Shown: piece by piece, positions 16,415 to 25,437 of the stretch
Layout of the letters: the number at the start of each line of letters is the position of its first letter
How positions within the stretch are numbered: the first letter of the stretch is position 1
From: Gottschalkia acidurici 9a
GTDB lineage: Bacteria; Bacillota; Clostridia; Tissierellales; Gottschalkiaceae
Direction: 5' to 3'
Length of the DNA: 64,000 bases
Assembly (NCBI RefSeq): GCF_000299355.1
Contig: NC_018664.1
Coordinates: 2,836,380-2,900,379 of the forward strand
Position numbers and translations under genes: made by a program
Notes under the pieces: generated by a model
Seen by the model: the letters and a program-made list of their open reading frames with translations, nothing else
The model's database searches: none
What the model was told of the DNA's origin: nothing

Positions 16415-17107
16415 TTACTTCATTTTAAACCCAATTCCCCAAACTGTGTGTATATATTCTGTCTTTGAATCAACCTTAGCTAGTTTGGAACGTATATTAC
16501 TTATGTGAACATTTACCGTATTATCATCCCCTAGAAAGCTAGCATCCCAAGCATGTTCAAATATATTAGCTTTTGTAAATACTTTATTTGGATAGGACAT
16601 GAGTAACTCTAATATAGTGAACTCTCTTGCTGTAAAATTAATATTCTGTCCTTTAAGTGTAACTTCTACGGTTTCTTGATTTAGAACTATATCATGATAA
16701 GTTAAGATTTTTTGCTTTTTATTTGAATCGGAAAATACCATGTATCGCCTTAACTGGGCTTCAACTCTTGCTAATACTTCTTTTACATCGAATGGTTTTG
16801 ATACAAAGTCATCTGCTCCTAGTCTCAATACATCTATCTTTGTATCTTGTCCAGGCTTAGCTGATATAACTATGATTGGCATAGTCTTAATTTCTCTTAT
16901 ATCTGAAATAAGCTCTTCACCTGTTATACCGGGTAGCATTAAGTCAAGTAATATAAGTTGAAAATCATAATGTTCAAGACACATTTTAGCCTCTGACCCT
17001 GAATATGCACTTCTTACATTGTAGCCTTGCTTAGTTAGTATCTTGCATAGTAGATTGTTTATATCTACATCATCTTCTACAATTAGTATATTTACACTAT
17101 TATTCAT
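16415..17107 (-). CDS. OmpR-family response regulator
   Basis: 230 residues from ATG 17107, which follows an AGTGGTGAT RBS; the frame extends 14 codons further without support. The receiver has the phospho-acceptor Asp in ILLDLMLPGITGEE and the conserved Lys in VSKPFDV. The winged-helix output domain ends NIRSKLAKVDSKTEY...WGIGFKM. It is the first gene of the run and should be the partner of the kinase at 13.7-14.6 kb, with the exporter genes lying between them, an order common for self-tuned antibiotic-resistance modules. Confidence 0.92.
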   Translation of the reverse strand: MNNSVNILIVEDDVDINNLLCKILTKQGYNVRSAYSGSEAKMCLEHYDFQLILLDLMLPGITGEELISDIREIKTMPIIVISAKPGQDTKIDVLRLGADDFVSKPFDVKEVLARVEAQLRRYMVFSDSNKKQKILTYHDIVLNQETVEVTLKGQNINFTAREFTILELLMSYPNKVFTKANIFEHAWDASFLGDDNTVNVHISNIRSKLAKVDSKTEYIHTVWGIGFKMK

Positions 17108-17154
17108 ATAATAATCACCACTTTTATAATATAGTTTAAATTTATTCAAACACT

Positions 17155-17210
17155 AAAGCCTCCTTTAAGTGATTTTAATTATAATTACTAAGTCACAAGG
17201 AGGCTTATTA
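17155..17210 (-). terminator. Terminator after LemA-like gene
   Basis: AAAGCCTCCTT pairs with AAGGAGGCTT and inner bases extend the stem (AAGTGA with a similar segment). It lies between the LemA-like gene end and the response-regulator start on the same strand. Confidence 0.75.
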
Positions 17211-17226
17211 TTTCTATTTGTTTTTA

Positions 17227-17871
17227 CTATTCGTTAATATCAGTATCATGATAAAATTCTAAAGATTCTAGCTTCCACATTTCTAAAAAGATAATTGCAG
17301 GGACATTAACAATAGTAGAATTATAGTACGTAACATATTCGTTATATAGTAATTTCGAGTTTAATATCGTATTTTGTGATTCTTCAAGTTGAGATAATAT
17401 TGTACTTATATGGGTGTCTGATTTTAGATCTGGATAGCTTTCCACAGTCAATCTCAAATCACTTATAGAAAGAATTTCTCCTTCAACACCACTTTTCACA
17501 GCACTCCCTTCTCTTGAAGATGCCACTGATTTTTGAATATCACTTTCATGGTATAGAAATTTAGTTATAATTTCTTCAGCTTTAGATAATAAATCTTTCT
17601 CACGTTTCTTATATATACTAATATTACTATGTAAGGCATTTGTAGTTAGCTCTAGTTTCTTTAAGTAGTTAAACTCACTAATTATTATATAAGCTAACAT
17701 TGTAATTAAAGAAAACATAATTGATAAATTTGAATAGAAATCTGGTATTTCATCTCCATTAGTAAACATAGAGAAAATAAATAAATAAATAAGATATCCA
17801 ACAACTAGTCCAACAATAAATGAAATTAACTTATTTAAATAAGTTCGTTCTTTAATCCTTTTATGACTCAT
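17227..17871 (-). CDS. LemA-like protein with two N-terminal helices
   Basis: 214 residues. Two hydrophobic segments (~15-36 and ~47-66) are followed by a helical cytoplasmic domain. The C-terminal part has the LemA signatures SYPDLKSDTHISTILSQL, then EESQNTILNSKLLYNEYVT and YYNSTIVNVPA. LemA proteins form four-helix bundles attached to the membrane; their role is unclear. The two-helix anchor is unusual, because LemA normally has one N-terminal helix. It is monocistronic with its own terminator. Confidence 0.75.
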   Translation of the reverse strand: MSHKRIKERTYLNKLISFIVGLVVGYLIYLFIFSMFTNGDEIPDFYSNLSIMFSLITMLAYIIISEFNYLKKLELTTNALHSNISIYKKREKDLLSKAEEIITKFLYHESDIQKSVASSREGSAVKSGVEGEILSISDLRLTVESYPDLKSDTHISTILSQLEESQNTILNSKLLYNEYVTYYNSTIVNVPAIIFLEMWKLESLEFYHDTDINE

Positions 17872-18100
17872 GCGATCTCTCCCTTAAGTAAAAACATTTT
17901 AAATTAATTATACCATGTGAATATAGTTTATTCAATTTTTACTTTTATTGAATCAACTTAAATAAAACCTATATAATCCCTATATATCTATTCACATATT
18001 AACTATATATCGTGTAATTATTGACACGGTATTGTTAATTAATTTGGAATATTCCTTTTATTAAGATTACTGAATATAAGCGAGGTCACATTTAATAATT

Positions 18101-19018
18101 TTATATACTTTTACTATCTAATATTTCAACAAACTTTTCAGAAGCAGGAGATAAGGACACGCTCTTTAAAAAGCAATACCCTATTGCTCTTTTAGGTATA
18201 TCCTCTTCCAATTTTATTTCATATAGTATATTACTTGATAAATACTCTTTTGAGAACTCTCTAACTACACAAGCTATACCTAAATTTATTCTTGCAAACT
18301 CCAATAGTAAGTCATGAGATCCAAGTTCAATTTCTGTGCTTAGTTTTATTCCTTTCGTTAACATATACTTTTCTACATATTGTCTTGAATTTGACTTTGG
18401 TTCGAGTAGTATAAGCTGTGATTTATTTAATTCTTCTAAGCTTAATGGTTCTTTTAACTTATCTTTATATTTATCGCCACAAACAAAAATATCATGAACA
18501 TCTATACATTTTTTTACTTTTAAAGATGAATCTTTTATAGGTAAGTTGCAAATTGCAATGTCTACTTCACCTGACTTTACCATAGAGCAAAGTTCTAAAG
18601 TTGTTCGATTTATTATTTTTAGCTTAATATTTGGATATTGATTGTGGAACATCTCTAGATATGGTAGTAAGTAATATCTTGAAATAGTATCTCCAACCCC
18701 TATTTTTAGTTCCCCTGTTATTAAGTTTTTAGATTCTAATAATTTTTTTTCTCCAGTTTTAATTAAACTAATAGCAGAATTAACGTACTCAAATAAAGTT
18801 TCTCCTTCATTAGTAAGTATCACACCTTTAGGAGTTCTAGTAAAAAGACGCATATCTAGATCATTTTCAAGTTGCATTATTGACTGACTTATAGCTGGTT
18901 GAGTCATAAATAATTCTTTAGCAGCTTTTGAAAAACTTTGACACTTTGCTACTTCACAAAATACTTTATATAAATCTAATTTAGATATCATATAAGCACT
19001 CCTTATATCTAATATCAT
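18101..19018 (-). CDS. LysR-family transcriptional regulator
   Basis: 305 residues. The N-terminal helix-turn-helix is typical (FSKAAKELFMTQPAISQSI), followed by the linker helix and a periplasmic-binding-like effector domain (GELKIGVGDTISRYYLLPYL). The first ~10 residues could be trimmed to the second Met (SKLDLYKV). It is divergent from the CofE-like gene starting 198 bp away, so it probably controls that gene and itself. The intergenic DNA holds partly symmetric TTATAC/GTATAA elements that could be its operator. Confidence 0.88.
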   Translation of the reverse strand: MILDIRSAYMISKLDLYKVFCEVAKCQSFSKAAKELFMTQPAISQSIMQLENDLDMRLFTRTPKGVILTNEGETLFEYVNSAISLIKTGEKKLLESKNLITGELKIGVGDTISRYYLLPYLEMFHNQYPNIKLKIINRTTLELCSMVKSGEVDIAICNLPIKDSSLKVKKCIDVHDIFVCGDKYKDKLKEPLSLEELNKSQLILLEPKSNSRQYVEKYMLTKGIKLSTEIELGSHDLLLEFARINLGIACVVREFSKEYLSSNILYEIKLEEDIPKRAIGYCFLKSVSLSPASEKFVEILDSKSI

Positions 19019-19215
19019 ATATATTTATTTTACTTATACCATATGAGGTTATATAATACAAGTATAAACGACAACACAATTTTAATACTTTTTTAATTGT
19101 ATAGATTTTTTAATTAATATCCCAGTATTTTATATTTTTTAATATTGTTTAAAAAGGATAAGATATGATAATAAATACATTATATGATATTAAAACTATA
19201 GAGGAGTGATTTTCA

Positions 19216-20406
19216 ATGGAAAGAACAGTAGGTACTGTAGTTAGAGGTGTTCGTGCTCCAATTATTAATGATGGAGACGATATCGTTCAAGTAGTTGTGG
19301 ATAGCGTATTACAAGCTTCAAAAGCAGAAGGTTTTTCTATTAATGATAAAGATGTAGTTACTTTAACTGAATCTATAGTAGCTCGTGCTCAAGGTAACTA
19401 TGCAAGCATAGATGCTATTGCAAAAGATATAAGCTCAAAGTTTGGTGATGATACAGTTGGAGTTATATTCCCAATATTAAGTCGTAACCGTTTCTCTACT
19501 TGCCTTCGTGGGATTGCAAAAGGAGCAAAAAAAGTTGTGATAATGTTAAGCTTCCCAGCTGATGAAGTTGGAAATCATTTAGTAGATATAGATGTACTTG
19601 ACGAGAAAGGTGTAAATCCTTGGTCTGATGTACTAACTGAAAAGCAATTCCGTGAATACTTTGGATATGAAAAGCATCAATTTACTGGTGTTGACTATAT
19701 AGAGTATTATAGATCTTTAGTTGAAGAATGTGGTGCTGAATGTGAAATTATATTCTCTAACCACCCAAAAACAATTTTAAATTATACAAAAAGCGTTCTT
19801 GCTTGTGATATTCATACTAGATTTAGAACTAAAAGAATTTTAAAATCAAATGGTGCTGAAAAAGTTTACGGACTTGACGATATTCTTGCTACTTCTATTG
19901 ATGGTAACGGATATAATGAAGAGTACGGGCTTTTGGGTTCAAATAAAGCAACTGAAGATAGCGTTAAACTTTTCCCTCGTGATTGTCAACCTGTAGTTGA
20001 TAAAATACAAGCTAGTCTTAAAGATAAAACTGGTAAAACTGTTGAAGTAATGGTTTATGGTGATGGTGCTTTCAAAGATCCTGTGGGTAAGATATGGGAA
20101 CTTGCTGATCCTGTGGTTTCTCCAGCTTATACATCTGGACTAGAAGGAACTCCTAATGAAGTTAAGTTAAAATACCTTGCGGACAATGATTTTTCTGATT
20201 TAAGAGGTGAAGAGCTTAAGAAAGCTATTTCAGAATATATTAAAAATAAAGAAGAAGATCTTGTAGGATCTATGGCATCACAAGGTACTACTCCTAGAAG
20301 ACTTACTGATCTTATAGGCTCGCTAGCTGATTTAACTTCAGGAAGTGGAGATAAAGGTACTCCTATAGTATATATTCAAGGATACTTTGACAACTATACT
20401 AAATAG
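19216..20406 (+). CDS. Coenzyme F420-0:L-glutamate ligase-like protein (CofE fold)
   Basis: 396 residues and no membrane segments. The N-terminal two thirds resemble the CofE/FbiB ligase domain: an opening TVVRGVRAPII strand, IVARAQGNYA, GVIFPILSRNRFSTCLRGIA and SNHP. The C-terminal third carries acidic loops (GDGAFKDPVGKIWELADP; TPRRLTDLIG) found in the clostridial branch of this family. CofE adds gamma-linked glutamates to F420-0 with GTP. Clostridia are not known to make F420 and no other F420 gene is here, so the true substrate is unknown. RBS GAGGAGTGA precedes ATG. It is transcribed away from a LysR regulator and ends at a terminator. Confidence 0.75.
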   Translation: MERTVGTVVRGVRAPIINDGDDIVQVVVDSVLQASKAEGFSINDKDVVTLTESIVARAQGNYASIDAIAKDISSKFGDDTVGVIFPILSRNRFSTCLRGIAKGAKKVVIMLSFPADEVGNHLVDIDVLDEKGVNPWSDVLTEKQFREYFGYEKHQFTGVDYIEYYRSLVEECGAECEIIFSNHPKTILNYTKSVLACDIHTRFRTKRILKSNGAEKVYGLDDILATSIDGNGYNEEYGLLGSNKATEDSVKLFPRDCQPVVDKIQASLKDKTGKTVEVMVYGDGAFKDPVGKIWELADPVVSPAYTSGLEGTPNEVKLKYLADNDFSDLRGEELKKAISEYIKNKEEDLVGSMASQGTTPRRLTDLIGSLADLTSGSGDKGTPIVYIQGYFDNYTK

Positions 20407-20421
20407 TAGCCTATATATTAT

Positions 20422-20487
20422 TATAGCCCTATATACTTATTTAGAGCGATCTCGCATGCTCTTTAAGTATTAGGGCTATATTTTTTA
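20422..20487 (+). terminator. Terminator of the CofE-like gene
   Basis: ATAGCCCTA...TAGGGCTAT arms enclose a second hairpin (AGAG-CGATCTCGCATG-CTCT) and end in TTTTTT. It also lies between convergent genes. Confidence 0.8.
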
Positions 20488-20500
20488 TAAGTTTTAACCT

Positions 20501-20695
20501 TTATTCCTCCCAAAATAGATCATTTAAAGTTTTAGATAAAGCCTTACATATTGCAACACATAAGTTAAGTGAAGGATTATACTTACCAAGTTCTATTAAA
20601 CCTATAGTTTGTCTAGATACTCCTACAATATTTGCTAACTGTTCTTGTGATAAATCTTTTTCAACCCGCGCTAGTTTTAACTTTATATTTTTCAT
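20501..20695 (-). CDS. Small XRE-family regulator (HTH only)
   Basis: 64 residues, almost entirely one helix-turn-helix: LARVEKDLSQEQLANIVGVSRQTIGLIELGKYNPSL. This size is normal for the YozG-like group, often paired with a small membrane protein gene. It follows the DUF6773-like gene by 10 bp and is probably co-transcribed. No ligand domain is present, so activity may be tied to the membrane partner. Confidence 0.85.
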   Translation of the reverse strand: MKNIKLKLARVEKDLSQEQLANIVGVSRQTIGLIELGKYNPSLNLCVAICKALSKTLNDLFWEE

Positions 20696-20705
20696 ATTAA
20701 ATCAC

Positions 20706-21233
20706 CTACTCCAAATCTTTATCTTCTGGTAGTATCTTTTCATTAATCTTTTTACTAGCTTTTCTTGCAATAAAATCAGTTATAGCTATACCTCCAACTA
20801 AAAAAGGTATATACATAATAAATGAAGCAAAAAATACTATTATAAAATACCACAGTCTATTTTTATCGCCTCCATATAATATAGAGCTTCTTATCCCAAA
20901 ATAAAATGATATCACAATACCAAGAGCTAAACCTACAATAATATTTTTAATATTCATGGGTGTCTTACTTGTTCTATCATGCATCTCAATTTCATCTGAG
21001 TACACACCAAGACTTATCTTTCTAATCATAGAATACAGTGATGACACAATAATAACTATAATTTCGGTAATTACTAAGTTAGCTCTAAATCCGTATAAAT
21101 AAGATTTAATAAAAATAGATATAAAACATATTATAATTGTTATTATATATGATTCTTTTAAGATTTTATTCATCGTATTAGATATTCGCTCATCAACAAG
21201 TCCTCTTTCTTTATTAAATAATCCCATTTTCAT
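20706..21233 (-). CDS. DUF6773-like membrane protein
   Basis: 175 residues. Start at 21233 follows AGGAGGGTC. The N-terminal cytoplasmic part reads GLFNKERGLVDERI, followed by four predicted helices (~30-50, 55-75, 98-118, 128-150) and a charged tail. It looks like the DUF6773-type proteins that sit next to small XRE regulators in Firmicutes; the assignment is from memory of the family. Function unknown. The downstream gene is exactly such a regulator. Confidence 0.65.
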   Translation of the reverse strand: MKMGLFNKERGLVDERISNTMNKILKESYIITIIICFISIFIKSYLYGFRANLVITEIIVIIVSSLYSMIRKISLGVYSDEIEMHDRTSKTPMNIKNIIVGLALGIVISFYFGIRSSILYGGDKNRLWYFIIVFFASFIMYIPFLVGGIAITDFIARKASKKINEKILPEDKDLE

Positions 21234-21355
21234 GACCCTCCTATATTTGTAATACTTTTTCTTTCTTAATGATATCTTAGTCTATTATTAGCATTATGTC
21301 AAATATATATGTCATAATTCAATATATACAACCCTAGTATTTTGTTGCAAATAAA

Positions 21356-21399
21356 ACAGAGGATTTAGTTAAGATAATTATCTTAACTAAATCCTCTGT
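21356..21399 (-). terminator. Perfect 44-bp palindrome, terminator after cvpA-like gene
   Basis: Two 22-bp arms (starting ACAGAGGATTTAG) meet with no spacer bases. On the minus strand the repeat is followed by TTTTATTTG, so it can terminate the cvpA-like transcript. Confidence 0.8.
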
Positions 21400-21468
21400 T
21401 CACATCACTATAAATTATACCTTACTATATTTGCATTTCAACATATAGGTTATAGCTTATCATATATT

Positions 21469-22026
21469 TTAACTAACTATATTTTCTATTAATCTAACTA
21501 TGGGATTATTATCATACATAAACTTAACAACAACAGTTTTTGCAATAGATTCATTCAGATTATTATCATTACCTATTTCTATTGCAAATGTTACAAAGGC
21601 AAGTATTATAAATGTTATTATTAATCCTTTACAAAGTCCAAATGCCATCCCACCAAAACTATTAATTCCATCAAGTATTGGTAGCGAAGCTACCTTATTT
21701 ATTAATCTACCTATTCTAGATATTATTAGTGACGTAATAAAAAAGATAACCATAAAAGTTACTATACTTAAAAAGGACTTTACAGCCATGTCTGAAATGA
21801 TGTTGGTTGCAGGGTTTGCTACAGCACCTTTATTCGTATATTGACTTATAATATTGGCAATGTTCGTATTGTTTATTATATAGTTTGTTAAGTCTGGGGA
21901 GTAAATCTTTGCTATAACTGCTGATAATATATATCCTACAATACCAAATATGGATAATATGAGTCCCCTTCTCCATCCACTAATTCCATATAACGCTAAA
22001 ACTACTATTACTATAATATCTAACAC
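21469..22026 (-). CDS. CvpA-family membrane protein
   Basis: 185 residues with four helices (~2-20, 25-42, 80-105, 120-150) and the family features GWRRGLILSIFGIVGYI near the start and SFGGMAFGLCKGL in the last helix. CvpA proteins are small inner-membrane proteins linked to colicin V export in E. coli; their Firmicute role is unclear. It is monocistronic, flanked by the palindromic terminator and by mgtA on the same strand. Confidence 0.85.
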   Translation of the reverse strand: MLDIIVIVVLALYGISGWRRGLILSIFGIVGYILSAVIAKIYSPDLTNYIINNTNIANIISQYTNKGAVANPATNIISDMAVKSFLSIVTFMVIFFITSLIISRIGRLINKVASLPILDGINSFGGMAFGLCKGLIITFIILAFVTFAIEIGNDNNLNESIAKTVVVKFMYDNNPIVRLIENIVS

Positions 22027-22105
22027 TTTTATTCTTCGCTTCCTTTCTTCTTTTCTATTATTATTTTATATTAATATCCTCATATAGTCTAGAATTTTAG
22101 TTTAA

Positions 22106-24748
22106 CTATATTAGTGTTTTGAATTTCTTAATATAAATATTTTTTACCACTTGGGTTAATGCACAATAGCTCACTAAGATTCCGATTAACCATGGGAAGT
22201 ATGATAATGGTAATGGTACTAATCCAACAGATGCTCCAAATGAAGTGAATGGTATACATATACCTAGTATCATAGTCAAACCTGTTAAAAGTAGTACTGG
22301 AGTTGTAGCTCTACTTTGAATAAAAGGTATCTTTTTAGTTCTAATCATATGAACTACAAGTGTTTGGGACAGTAGTCCTTCAATAAACCATCCTGATTGA
22401 AATAAAGACTGCATATCAGGGGTATTAGCTTTAAACACATATAACATCACTATAAAAGTTACTATATCGAATATTGAGCTTATAGGCCCTATAAAGATCA
22501 TGAATTTGCCAATATCATTTGCATCCCATTTTCTTGGTTTCTTTAAATATTCATCATCCATTGTATCCCATGGAATAGATATTTGAGATATATCATATAA
22601 AAGATTTTGTATTAATAAATGAATAGGCTGCATAGGTAAAAAAGGCAAGAATGCACTAGCAACTAAAACACTAAATACATTTCCAAAGTTAGAGCTTGCA
22701 GTCATTTTAATATACTTCATAATGTTACCGAAAACTCTTCTTCCTTCCATAACACCTTCTTCAAGAACCATTAAATCTTTTTCCAAAAGTATTATGTCTG
22801 CAGACTCTTTAGCTATATCTACTCCTGTATCTACAGAAATACCAACATCAGCTTGTTTTAGTGCTGCTGCATCATTAATTCCGTCTCCCATAAATCCTAC
22901 AGTATGACCTTTACTTTGAAGTATCTTTACTACTCTTGATTTTTGAAGTGGAGAAAGTTTTGCAAAAATATTAATTCTATCCACTACTTCTTGTAACTCA
23001 TCATCACTTAATAAGTCTACATCATTTCCAAGTAATATGTTCTCAACAGTGATTCCGACTTCCTTACAAACCTTTTTAGTTACAGCATCATTATCTCCAG
23101 TTAGTATTTTTACTTCAACACCATGATCATTTAATGCTTTTATAGCGTCAGCTGCAGAGTCCTTCGGTGGATCTAAGAAACCTATATAACCCATAAACAC
23201 CATCTTACTTTCATCTTTAATACCAAATGTATTTTCATCAGGAACATCATTTTTTTGAGCAACTCCTATAACTCTCATTCCGTCATTATTTAACTTTTCA
23301 ACTGTCTCTATAATTTTAGCTTTTATATCATCTGTTAACCTTACAACTTCACCATCATATTCTGCCATTGTACAGATAGAAAGCATCTCTTCAACTGCTC
23401 CTTTAGTTATAAGTTGCTTCTTATTTTCTTTGTCTTGAAGTACAACAGACATTCTCCTTCTTGAGAAATCAAAAGGTATTTCATCCACTTTATTATATTT
23501 ATTTTTAAGTTCTTCAAATCCAAAATCATTTCCATGATTTAATATTGCTGAATCTATTAAATTTCTAAGTCCTGTTTGATAGAAGCTAATTAAATATGCA
23601 TGTCTTAAAACTCTCTTATCTTCTTCTCCATGAATATTTAGATACTTTTCCACAACTATCTTATCTAATGTTAGTGTTCCAGTTTTATCAGTACATAGTA
23701 CATCCATAGCTCCAAAATTCTGGATAGCATCTAGTTTTTTTACCACTGTCTTACGCTTTGCCATAGCTACAGCACCTTTAGCTAGGTTAGTTGTGACTAT
23801 CATCGGAAGCATTTCAGGAGTAAGTCCTACTGCTACTGATATACCAAATAAAAGTGCTTGTAACCAATCTCCTTTTGTTATTCCATTTATAAAAAAAACT
23901 ATAGGAACCATAACAAGCATAAATTTTATTAATAAAAAGCTTACACTATTTACACCCTTTTCAAAGCTAGTAATCTCTTTTTTCTCAGATAAGGCTTTTG
24001 CCATAGTTCCAAAATATGTTTCATCACCTGTTGATACTACAACTGCAGTAGCACTTCCACTGACAATAGTAGTACCTAGTAAGCATATATTATCTATTTC
24101 AGATATTGTTGCATCTTCGCTTAACTTATTTATTATTGAAAATTTCTCAACTGGTTCTGACTCTCCTGTTAAAGATGATTGACTTACAAATAAGTCTTTA
24201 CATGAAACTATCCTTAAATCTGCTGGTATCATGTCACCCGCTGCTAAATACACTATGTCTCCTGGTACTATATCGGATATATTTATTTCCTTAACTCCAT
24301 TTTCCCTTCTTAGAACCGCAGCAGTTGTTTTTACCATTGATTTTAACTTCTCTGCTTCTTTACCCGATTTAAATTCTTGCATAAATTTTAAGATCCCACT
24401 GATAGTAACCATAGTACCGATTACTATTATTGCAGTAAAGTCTCTTTTCGTTACTGGAGCAAGTATCACATCTGTAAATAGAGAAACTCCCGCAAGTGCA
24501 AATAGTACTAACACAAATGGATTAATAAAGGCTTTAATAACTTGAATATACCAAGATGTTGGTTTTTCATGAGATATTTGATTCTCACCATACATATCTA
24601 TTCTTTTTTCAGCCTCTGTTACAGATAATCCTTTGCGACTAGTATCTAGTCCATTAAATAATTCTGTTAACTCAATCTTACTATAACTTTTAAGTCTTTC
24701 TGTAATTTCTTTTGTTTTAATCTCTGGATTTACATTTCTTTTCTTCAT
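22106..24748 (-). CDS. mgtA: Mg2+-importing P-type ATPase MgtA/MgtB
   Basis: 880 residues, full length for P3B ATPases (~900). Features in order: cytoplasmic N-tail, helices M1-M2 (~70-115), actuator loop with LTGESEPVEK, M3-M4 containing GLTPEMLPMIV, phosphorylation motif DKTGTLTLD, nucleotide site around KGAVEEML, hinge GDGINDAAALKQAD, then M5-M10. The AVGLTPEMLPMIVTTNLAKG stretch is specific for magnesium ATPases. RBS GGAGGTG. Control by Mg2+ is strongly supported because an M-box riboswitch with its own promoter lies ~370 bp upstream, with a small ORF in between. Confidence 0.95.
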   Translation of the reverse strand: MKKRNVNPEIKTKEITERLKSYSKIELTELFNGLDTSRKGLSVTEAEKRIDMYGENQISHEKPTSWYIQVIKAFINPFVLVLFALAGVSLFTDVILAPVTKRDFTAIIVIGTMVTISGILKFMQEFKSGKEAEKLKSMVKTTAAVLRRENGVKEINISDIVPGDIVYLAAGDMIPADLRIVSCKDLFVSQSSLTGESEPVEKFSIINKLSEDATISEIDNICLLGTTIVSGSATAVVVSTGDETYFGTMAKALSEKKEITSFEKGVNSVSFLLIKFMLVMVPIVFFINGITKGDWLQALLFGISVAVGLTPEMLPMIVTTNLAKGAVAMAKRKTVVKKLDAIQNFGAMDVLCTDKTGTLTLDKIVVEKYLNIHGEEDKRVLRHAYLISFYQTGLRNLIDSAILNHGNDFGFEELKNKYNKVDEIPFDFSRRRMSVVLQDKENKKQLITKGAVEEMLSICTMAEYDGEVVRLTDDIKAKIIETVEKLNNDGMRVIGVAQKNDVPDENTFGIKDESKMVFMGYIGFLDPPKDSAADAIKALNDHGVEVKILTGDNDAVTKKVCKEVGITVENILLGNDVDLLSDDELQEVVDRINIFAKLSPLQKSRVVKILQSKGHTVGFMGDGINDAAALKQADVGISVDTGVDIAKESADIILLEKDLMVLEEGVMEGRRVFGNIMKYIKMTASSNFGNVFSVLVASAFLPFLPMQPIHLLIQNLLYDISQISIPWDTMDDEYLKKPRKWDANDIGKFMIFIGPISSIFDIVTFIVMLYVFKANTPDMQSLFQSGWFIEGLLSQTLVVHMIRTKKIPFIQSRATTPVLLLTGLTMILGICIPFTSFGASVGLVPLPLSYFPWLIGILVSYCALTQVVKNIYIKKFKTLI

Positions 24749-24940
24749 CTCTTACACCTCCATGCTAAAAAATACAGCAAGAAACTAAAGGTTAATAAGT
24801 ATATTTTTTTAACCTTTTTGAAGGAAATAAAATATTAAGTTGGTAAATTGAAATTACTATTTTAGCTAATTCAAAATGAAACTAATAGAAATAAAAGATG
24901 AGAGATAGAGAAATGTATACAAGAAAAGAATTTCTTACTT

Positions 24941-25057
24941 CTAAATTAAGTCTATGTGAAAAAGAATAACACCTAATATATGTTTATTGGATTTAATTTT
25001 ATTTCTAGTATATATATTTCTACCTCTACTATCCTCATTACTACCATCAGTATCCAT
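24941..25057 (-). CDS. Possible 38-aa leader ORF between M-box and mgtA
   Basis: ATG at 25057 is preceded by GGAGGTGG with 6 nt spacing, as good an RBS as any in the window. The frame encodes 38 residues, starting MDTDGSNEDSRGRN, basic in the middle, hydrophobic at the end (HILGVILFHIDLI), and stops at TAG 24941. It starts 23 nt after the riboswitch terminator and ends ~190 bp before mgtA. Short ORFs in mgt leaders of enterobacteria sense proline, charge or Mg2+, but this one shows no sequence link to those. An AAAGGTTAA...TTAACCTTT hairpin lies between it and mgtA. Confidence 0.5.
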   Translation of the reverse strand: MDTDGSNEDSRGRNIYTRNKIKSNKHILGVILFHIDLI

Positions 25058-25080
25058 CCTTTTCCACCTCCTATTTTCAA

Positions 25081-25120
25081 AAATAAAAAGCTCCCGTCAA
25101 ACTTAAACACGACAAGAGCT
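25081..25120 (-). terminator. M-box expression-platform terminator
   Basis: On the minus strand AGCTCTTGTC pairs with GACGGGAGCT (two G-U pairs) followed by TTTTTATTTTT. It directly follows the M-box aptamer and precedes the small ORF and mgtA, so it should stop transcription when Mg2+ is high. Confidence 0.85.
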
Positions 25121-25290
25121 CTATAATAGCCATTTTATCTCGTTCAAGTTTTAGCTCTGCAAGGCAATGAAGTTGCGTTAGATTAAGCCTTCTTTGTTCG
25201 GCAAAACCTGCTAACCAGTTCAGAATGTCTCCATCCTTTTACGGCAGCAACCCGTATCCTTGTAGTAACCTCACCTACCGAGGAAATATT
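25121..25290 (-). ncRNA. M-box (ykoK) magnesium riboswitch aptamer
   Basis: The minus strand reads CGGTAGGTGAGGTTACTACA, then AGGATACGGGTTGCTGCCG, then GGATGGAGACATTCTGAA, close to the conserved core of the ykoK/M-box leader (GTTAGGTGAGGCTCCTA... GGATACGGGCTGCTGCCC...). In this class bound Mg2+ compacts the RNA and lets a downstream terminator form. Such a terminator is present, and the gene controlled is a Mg2+ importer. Confidence 0.93.
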
Positions 25291-25304
25291 TTATTTTCAT
25301 CTAT

Positions 25305-25333
25305 AGTATATGCATATAGTTTATATATGTCAA
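25305..25333 (-). promoter_or_regulatory. Promoter of the M-box/mgtA transcript
   Basis: Minus strand TTGACA (25333-25328), 17-bp spacer, TATACT (25310-25305). Transcription would begin near 25298, just ahead of the aptamer. Confidence 0.8.
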
Positions 25334-25382
25334 CCACTTTTACTAAACCAATATTAAAATAATACCTAACGATTTATATACT

Positions 25383-25418
25383 AAAAAAGGATGTAGATAA
25401 TTATCTACATCCTTTTTT
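25383..25418 (-). terminator. Terminator of NCS2 permease gene
   Basis: AAAAAAGGATGTAGATAA and its exact complement, 18-bp arms with no loop bases, then T-run. It lies 20 bp after the permease stop and upstream of the mgtA promoter. Confidence 0.88.
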
Positions 25419-25437
25419 ACTGTATTTGTAAAGCAAT

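Noticed and set aside
21356-21399. Mobile-element end or operator at the 44-bp palindrome
   Set aside because: Its place between two same-strand genes and the T-rich stretch after it on the minus strand fit an intrinsic terminator; similar zero-loop repeats occur at 25383 and 51128.
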